Shown: piece after piece, positions 58,577 through 64,000 of the stretch
How positions within the stretch are numbered: the stretch's first letter is position 1
Layout of the letters: every line of letters begins with the position of its first letter
Translations under genes and position numbers: made by a program
Assembly (NCBI GenBank): GCA_029962745.1
Contig: CM057151.1
Location: forward strand, 4,860,970 to 4,924,969
Direction of reading: 5' to 3'
From: Echinometra lucunter
Taxonomy: Eukaryota; Echinodermata; Echinoidea; Camarodonta; Echinometridae
DNA length: 64,000 nucleotides
The notes under the pieces: model-generated
The model's input: the letters and a program-made list of their open reading frames with translations, nothing else
Told to the model about the DNA's origin: nothing
The model's database searches: none

Positions 58577-61500
58577 CTGTGAAGAAGAAAAAATAGAATT
58601 TTACAGGAAATATGATTTAGTAACTAGCAATTTGCCCTTTTCATTAAACCATAAATTCAGGAATGAAAAACAGCTAATACAAAAAATAAAAAATAAATAA
58701 AATAATAAAAAATCACATTTTGCACAACTATTCACTATTCAAATGTTGACATGAGGTGTTGAAATAACAAAATGACAGTAATGTAACTTACTCGTAATTT
58801 CCAGTAGTTGATAGAAATTTCTGGAGCTTTCTTGTCTTTCCACTTTGGCAAGGCATCATCTCTCAAATCCTGAAAAGACAGATAAGACATTAAATGTTAA
58901 GTTACTACTCTGATAGAGATACCTCTGTACCATTGATTTTTCCCTCATCATGAATTAGTGTACATTATTATCACAACAACAAAATTAACCCTTCATAAAC
59001 TTCTCTGTCATCACTTTACTTATGGTGACTGAAATAATGAAATACAGATTATAAACTATCTTTAAACACAGAAGGAATAATGCTGTCACTGCTTTTTAAA
59101 CCCGGGGGGGGGGGGGGGGGGGGGGGGGGGTCTCGGTGCAGTCTGTACATCATTTTCTGAAAAGCCCCTTAAACGAGGATTGAAGTAGGAGTGGTTTTTA
59201 TACCCTAAACAGGGAAACCCGTCAAACATATTGCACTGCATTTTTAATAGACCCTATTCAAGGATTGCATCATCTCCTCTGCATTTGATACCCTTTTTGC
59301 TGTTTGATACCATAAACGTGTAATGCGCCTTACATGCCCGATGGTGAAACAAGTACCCTGTTTACATGTTTTTAAGGAAGGGTTTTTCAAATAATAATTT
59401 ATACATCATTTTAAGAGAGATTTACATAAAACCATAATATCTATAACTTTACTAGAAATCATATTACATGTACCTACAATTTTACAAGAAATGTTAAACT
59501 AAAATAAAATTCTCAAAGCCATAGGAGAAACAAGACGACAAAAATGATGGAATCATTTTATGAAAGCAAGTGAGAAAGAGAGAGAGAGAGAGAGAGAGAC
59601 TAACAGAGAGAAACAGAAACAGACAGGATGAGATATATACATGCAGAGAGACAGACAGACAGACAAAACCATATAGCTTGTAATATTACTTTGAGAAGTT
59701 TGGTGTATGTGATGACTGCTTCCTCTTCAAGGTAACCTACAAATCGGTGGCAAAACCTTGGACTTATCAGGTAGGAGATGAAGAATAGGTTCACAAAGAT
59801 GCCTGACAGATGGGGGGGGGGGGGGGGAGGGGGGGGGGGGGGAGGACAAGAAAAAATGTTGGTGTTAATATCATAAGGTGAAAATGAACTTTTTGAAAAT
59901 TTCCTAATGGAAATATAGTGTAGTAGCATATCATGCAATGTAGGACAACTGCAGGGGGGTTGTATGGATACTGGGGCACAATTTTTTATGCCTTCATTCA
60001 AATCAACTTTTATCTAAGGTCTGAAATTCTTCTCTTATACATAGTCCATTTCATTATCTTTTGAGGTGGCTCTAATGACCCCTTATCATTCAGTGTCCTT
60101 TACAAGTAAATCTTCATAAAGCATGCTGATCAATTATATTATAATAGAATATCAATCTACTAATCGCAGGGGGATTTCAGCTGCTAAAGTTCTTACCTTG
60201 TGCCCCTAACACCATTAAACGAAAGAACAATGATGGCTGCTTGATCTCTAGTGCTGTCATCAAATGCATCCTCTCGTTTTCAGCTTCCTCTGGTAAAAAC
60301 AAAACAACACAGAAAAAAAAAATTAATTCTTCATCACCCTTCATTTACTTTTAACCTTTCTAATAGTGAATTTTCTTATTTCCATAGGATTAATACAGGG
60401 CCCAGTATCACATTAACTACCATGACAATCACCATCATCACCACCACTACCATCAACATCATCACCAAAAACACCACTACCACCCTTGTCACCACTACTA
60501 TCAACATCATTGCCACCACCAACACCACAGTAACGTACACCATCATTATCACAATAAAAAATCATCATTTCACCTTGACAGCCATGAACCACTACTATCA
60601 CTGCCACCACAAGAAGCGATAAACATAACCATTAGCTACCCTTAATCACAAACATCATATGTTTTAACCATCAGCAGTACCACCACTGCTACTACCAACA
60701 CCACCTCCATCATCCCCACAATCATTGCACTATAAACAACACACAAGCACTACATGAAGTATTATAATCACCTACCATCGTTATCACCACCAAAATTATC
60801 ATCACATTCGCTGTCACCATCATCACATAGTCACCACCATCACCACCATCATCACCACCATCATCATCACCACCATCACCAACATCATCACCTCTACGTT
60901 TCTTTGGTTACCTAGCAGAGTATGAATCCACCCATGATCTCTCTGCATCCTTCTCAGAGAGCGCAGATGTCTCGACATGGCTGCCACCATACCAGGCACT
61001 CCAGCTACTGTTTCCAGAAAGATGATACGACTAGAGGTAATAATGATAAAAAAATACCTACACGTCATGTCATTACATGAAAGAATGGAGGTATGAAATG
61101 TGTACATTCATGAGTGTTAATATGTTTCATTTATTAGATACCAGTATCTTATTGAATGATGTTTACTCAAAGTGCATAACAAATCATAAAAAGTGATAAG
61201 CTTTGAAAATGTTTTTCTCCAGCTTAAACAAATTGTTTCACATTACAAATTTATGAGCCTTTATAAGGTGTTGTATAATCAGTCAACAGTCATGCTACAA
61301 TGAATGTAAAGCCAATGCTCTAAGGCTTGGCTCTAAATAACATGACAATGATAGTTCTCCTTTAATTGACTGCTGTATTAAATGTAAAAAATTCTTCATT
61401 AGGAATAATCAGATAGAGGAAAATTTATTCATAGAGACCCTGTGAAGTTCTGGGTATTGCGTCATATCGAAAATTACTCCAAGAAACCTATTGCCTAGAA

Positions 61501-63448
61501 TGACTACCCCTTCCCTATAAATGTTGTCACCCCCCCCCCCCCCCCCCCCCCCGCCTTGGACTAGTCCAAAAGTTATCACTCTTTATATTCACTTCCTACC
61601 TACACCTATAACTATATCCAAGTTTGATTTCTTTTCTCTGCATTCCAAAAAAAACAAAAAACAAACAAACAAATTTTGTCCATTGATTCATCTTCACAGG
61701 AGTGCAAATATTGACTCACTAAATCCATTTCCTTTCTGTTCTCTTGCCCCAGGTGAAGCCAGAGAAGAAATCAAAGTTCGTTCTCAGTGCCTTACATGCA
61801 TAATAAGCAGCCTGAAACAGAGAAAATATCACACACATCAAAGAGGGAAGATCTTCTCAATACACCTATTAAACACTACAGATTTGTATAAAATGCACAC
61901 TATGTATGCTGAACATGAATATAATTGATTCCCCCCCCCTCCCCATTTTTAAACCCTTCATCACATTTTCTTTTAATATATAGAATACAATCAATTAGGT
62001 TTAATAATACTAAAATCTACAAAAATGAAATAAAAGAACACTGGCAAAATAAAAAAATATCTCAAAATCAAGACTGAATATCAACCTCGCAAATCCTGCT
62101 GCTCCAGTTTGAAGTAAAATATGTTCTTAGCTATTAAAATCTTTTAACAACATATCTGCAGGGACATTCTACACCTCATACTTTTTCTCAAAGTTACCTC
62201 TATAACTTAGAGATTGACCAAGACTGAATTGATATTAACACAAAACCAGGTAAAGCTGGTTTCATGACTGGTCTCACACAAGCATATCTGTGTTTGTGCT
62301 TATGCAGGTTTTGGGCAATTTTGCTAGACAGAACAAAAAAACATATTGTAGGACATCTTTCTTTAGAGATTTTCATTGATTTCTTAGGAAATTTTATGCA
62401 AATACTACCTTTACCAAATTCAGGGTTGCCCTTCACATAGAACCGCAAAAAAACTCTTACTTCTTTTTTAATTGTTAGTTTCTGCTTTAAGAATTAGCTT
62501 ATGATAATTGTACGTCTCATGGAATCTGGTATATCTATATCATAGCCTTTTGGAAAATATTAGGCATTAAAGTATTACTTGTGGATTTACATTATATCCT
62601 AATCAGATGATATGAATGAACGTTGTGATATATTCACTTTGTCTACTTTCTCTTTGGGTGGTTTGTGTGTGATCTCCACTGCATCTAATTCTTCCTCAGA
62701 CCTGTAAATAAAAATACCAAAAATAGAAATAAAATTGACTTTTTTCCAATTCTGACATGGAGAGAGTTCAATTATTACTGTATGTAAGCATATGCTACAC
62801 AAACTCTTGCAGTCTTAGCAGGATTTTAATTTTACTGAGTTCTTTCAAAGTTTATTCATTATTATTATCTTTGATGATATGCCCATGTGCGGGCCCTTGT
62901 GCCTCAAACACCAACGAAAGAATCTTGCAATTAAGTATGCTGCTTATATGTTTGCAACGCTGTTCTCCCAGTTTATGGATAACACCCTGACATTGTCAGA
63001 TTGTATCTCACTAATTAGGTTATTCATTTTGATTACTTTTGATAATATGCCCTTATTCCTCCAACACTAGGAGATAATCTTGAACCGTCAATGCTGCCCA
63101 TCATTATGTTTACACCTCTGTTCTCCTAATAATCAAAAAAACCCTGACACTTGTAAAAGATCATATTTCACCACACAGTTTATTAATTTTGATTATCTTT
63201 GATATTATGCCCTAGTGCTACCAACATCATTGAGATAATCCTGATTCTCAGTATGCTGCCTATTGATATGTTTACATTTCTGTCCTTATCAAGATGGAAA
63301 CATCCTCTCCCTGTGACATACATGTATGTGTAGATTATCTCACCAGATAGGATGGGGCAACAAATACTGGTGGCTACCTGGTCTCTCTATTGCTGCTTGA
63401 ACATTATCAGGCACTTGGTCACTTTTTGCTTCAAGATTCTTGCGAGTC
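58451..63448 (-). CDS. AOX: Mitochondrial alternative oxidase (AOX), 3' eight exons
   Basis: Cyanide-insensitive ubiquinol oxidase of the inner mitochondrial membrane; passes electrons from quinol straight to oxygen without pumping protons. Exons: 63344-63448, 62638-62701, 61720-61811, 60912-61030, 60197-60289, 59690-59802, 58792-58869, 58451-58576 (790 nt), all in phase with GT-AG introns and ending TAA. The four di-iron motifs are intact: FLETVAG (Glu), ENERMHL (Glu, His), LEEEAV (Glu), RADEAHH (Glu, His). [20 protein letters not shown] and [16 protein letters not shown] are textbook AOX. The C-terminus [14 protein letters not shown] resembles other animal AOXs. The presequence and start lie beyond 63448, possibly beyond the window. 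Sporadic in animals, absent from vertebrates. Confidence 0.97.
58792..58869 (-). CDS. AOX: AOX exon (W-P-K-W region)
   Basis: Encodes [26 protein letters not shown]. Family members read PxWxDxPAPExAxxYW here. Phase 0 at both ends. Confidence 0.95.
59690..59802 (-). CDS. AOX: AOX exon (LEEEAV motif)
   Basis: Encodes [38 protein letters not shown]. Carries another ligand Glu. The acceptor is directly preceded by a long G/C homopolymer (59812-59842 on the plus strand), which supplies a C-only pyrimidine tract. Confidence 0.96.
60197..60289 (-). CDS. AOX: AOX exon (NERMHL motif)
   Basis: Encodes [20 protein letters not shown] then [11 protein letters not shown]. The Glu and His of NERMH are di-iron ligands. 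Acceptor TTTTTACCAG, donor GTAAGA. Confidence 0.97.
60414..60905. repeat. CAC/CAT-type trinucleotide-rich stretch in AOX intron
   Basis: Degenerate ACC/ATC triplets (CATCATCACCACC...) from near one AOX exon up to the donor of the next. Produces spurious Thr/Ile- or Asp/Gly-rich frames. Confidence 0.9.
60912..61030 (-). CDS. AOX: AOX exon (first iron ligand, LET motif)
   Basis: Encodes [39 protein letters not shown]. The Glu of LET is the first di-iron ligand. Donor GTAACC. Confidence 0.97.
61720..61811 (-). CDS. AOX: AOX exon (first helix region)
   Basis: Encodes [20 protein letters not shown], then [10 protein letters not shown]. Counterpart of family AxxxVKxMRxxFDxxSGF. Acceptor TTTCAG, donor GTGAGT. 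Confidence 0.93.
62638..62701 (-). CDS. AOX: AOX exon (VEITHKPP segment)
   Basis: Encodes [20 protein letters not shown] and K; matches the family's THRxP motif before the first helix. Acceptor TTACAG; donor GTGAAT is non-consensus but keeps phase with the next exon. Confidence 0.88.
62849..63343. repeat. Three diverged tandem copies (~160-170 bp) ending at an AOX splice donor
   Basis: TTTATTCATT...TTTGATRATATGCCC...ATGCTGC...ATGTTT...TGTTCTC recurs from 62849, 63018 and 63178. The third copy ends at the donor of the exon at 63344. Confidence 0.8.
63344..63448 (-). CDS. AOX: AOX exon with N-terminal matrix segment
   Basis: Encodes [20 protein letters not shown], then [15 protein letters not shown]. 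Animal AOXs have HPVW/HPIW followed by SEEE here. Donor GTGAGA; ends two bases into the Trp codon. Confidence 0.88.
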
Positions 63449-63607
63449 CTGAAAAAAAAAAATCAAATGAAAAAAGGAAAGAGGGGGAGAGAGAGAGACA
63501 GAGAAATAGAATTTTGTTTTTTTTTTAAAGCTGCTAGACTATCATTTTATCAATAGCAATATTCCTTTCACAATGAATTGTGCTGAGAATAAATATAACA
63601 AACTCAC

Positions 63608-63619
63608 CAGGCTTTGTCT
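63608..63619 (-). CDS. AOX: Candidate 12-nt AOX microexon
   Basis: AGACAAAGCCTG lies between TTATTGCAG and GTGAGT and ends two bases into a codon, as the next exon requires (it would read DKAW before TRKNLEAK). No longer in-frame exon with these sites is obvious. Tentative. Confidence 0.3.
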
Positions 63620-64000
63620 CTGCAATAAGCATTGATAAAAAAATATGGATAGTATGGCATGGTAATCGCACAGAATGAGTTTGAATATGAAAGATATAGT
63701 CAGACAATCACACAATGAATCATAGCCAGAAGATAATGCTTGTAAAAGCCTATTCAATCCAATCCAATTCAAAAAAGCTATTCAAAATTTAATTTGCCAT
63801 GAATGCAAACTGGCACATTAGCCGGTGTGCCATACAAGTAAATTGGTACAATAATAGAAAAGAATCTATAGACAAAACATTTCCCACTTTGCATTAAAAA
63901 AGGTTTGTACAACAAACCACTTTTTCTTTCTTTAAATGCACATACAACTGTTAGTAACAATATGCCTATAGTATGTCAGCTTATTTGATGTACGATAAAA

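Noticed and set aside
60251..60622. Thr/Ile-rich plus-strand frame
   Set aside because: Translation of CAC/ATC trinucleotide repeats overlapping a real AOX exon on the other strand.

Overview
This is eukaryotic nuclear DNA from an animal: AT-rich, intron-dense, with GT-AG exons that can be joined in frame, many short inverted-repeat transposons, and no prokaryotic gene layout. A mitochondrial alternative oxidase gene (absent from vertebrates), together with dispersed repeats of a kind common in marine invertebrates, suggests an invertebrate deuterostome. A sea urchin or other echinoderm is my best guess; the organism is inferred, not proven.

Three protein-coding genes are supported. (1) Minus strand, 45439 down to about 11189: a SMARCC1/2 (BAF155/BAF170, Drosophila Moira) orthologue, the scaffold subunit of SWI/SNF chromatin remodellers. 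I could join 25 coding exons in phase (3751 nt, about 1250 codons) covering the N-terminal module, SWIRM, SANT, an acidic/Gln-rich linker, the C-terminal coiled coil and a Gln/Thr/Glu-rich tail. The terminal exon and stop codon were not found. (2) Plus strand, 50192 to 53815: EMC6, a small membrane subunit of the ER membrane protein complex, complete in five coding exons (117 aa). (3) Minus strand, 63448 down to 58451: the 3' eight exons of a mitochondrial alternative oxidase (AOX) with all six di-iron ligands; its 5' end lies beyond the window. SMARCC and EMC6 are divergent (4.75 kb between start codons); EMC6 and AOX are convergent. No functional link between the three is evident.

The assembly needs care. 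Two gaps of exactly 500 N (9335-9834 and 28301-28800) split the window into three contigs. Positions 1-8964 and 18456-28300 are near-identical copies, each carrying SMARCC exons 20 and 21. Both copies run into or close to a gap, and the phase of exon 25 does not allow splicing to the second exon 20. The simplest reading is that contig 1 is an unmerged alternative haplotype of contig 2, misplaced during scaffolding; a true tandem duplication is possible.

The rest is introns and intergenic DNA crowded with small transposons: a hAT-like element with intact 8-bp target duplication, a piggyBac-like MITE present in only one duplicate copy, a PIF/Harbinger-like element, a ~150-bp satellite-like array carrying nuclear-receptor DR1 motifs, a long CGAACCTTCGGAATAA foldback, and a cluster of perfect hairpins in SMARCC intron 1. 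The most unusual gene-level observation is a decayed partial copy of the SANT exon lying 26 bp past the donor of that same exon.
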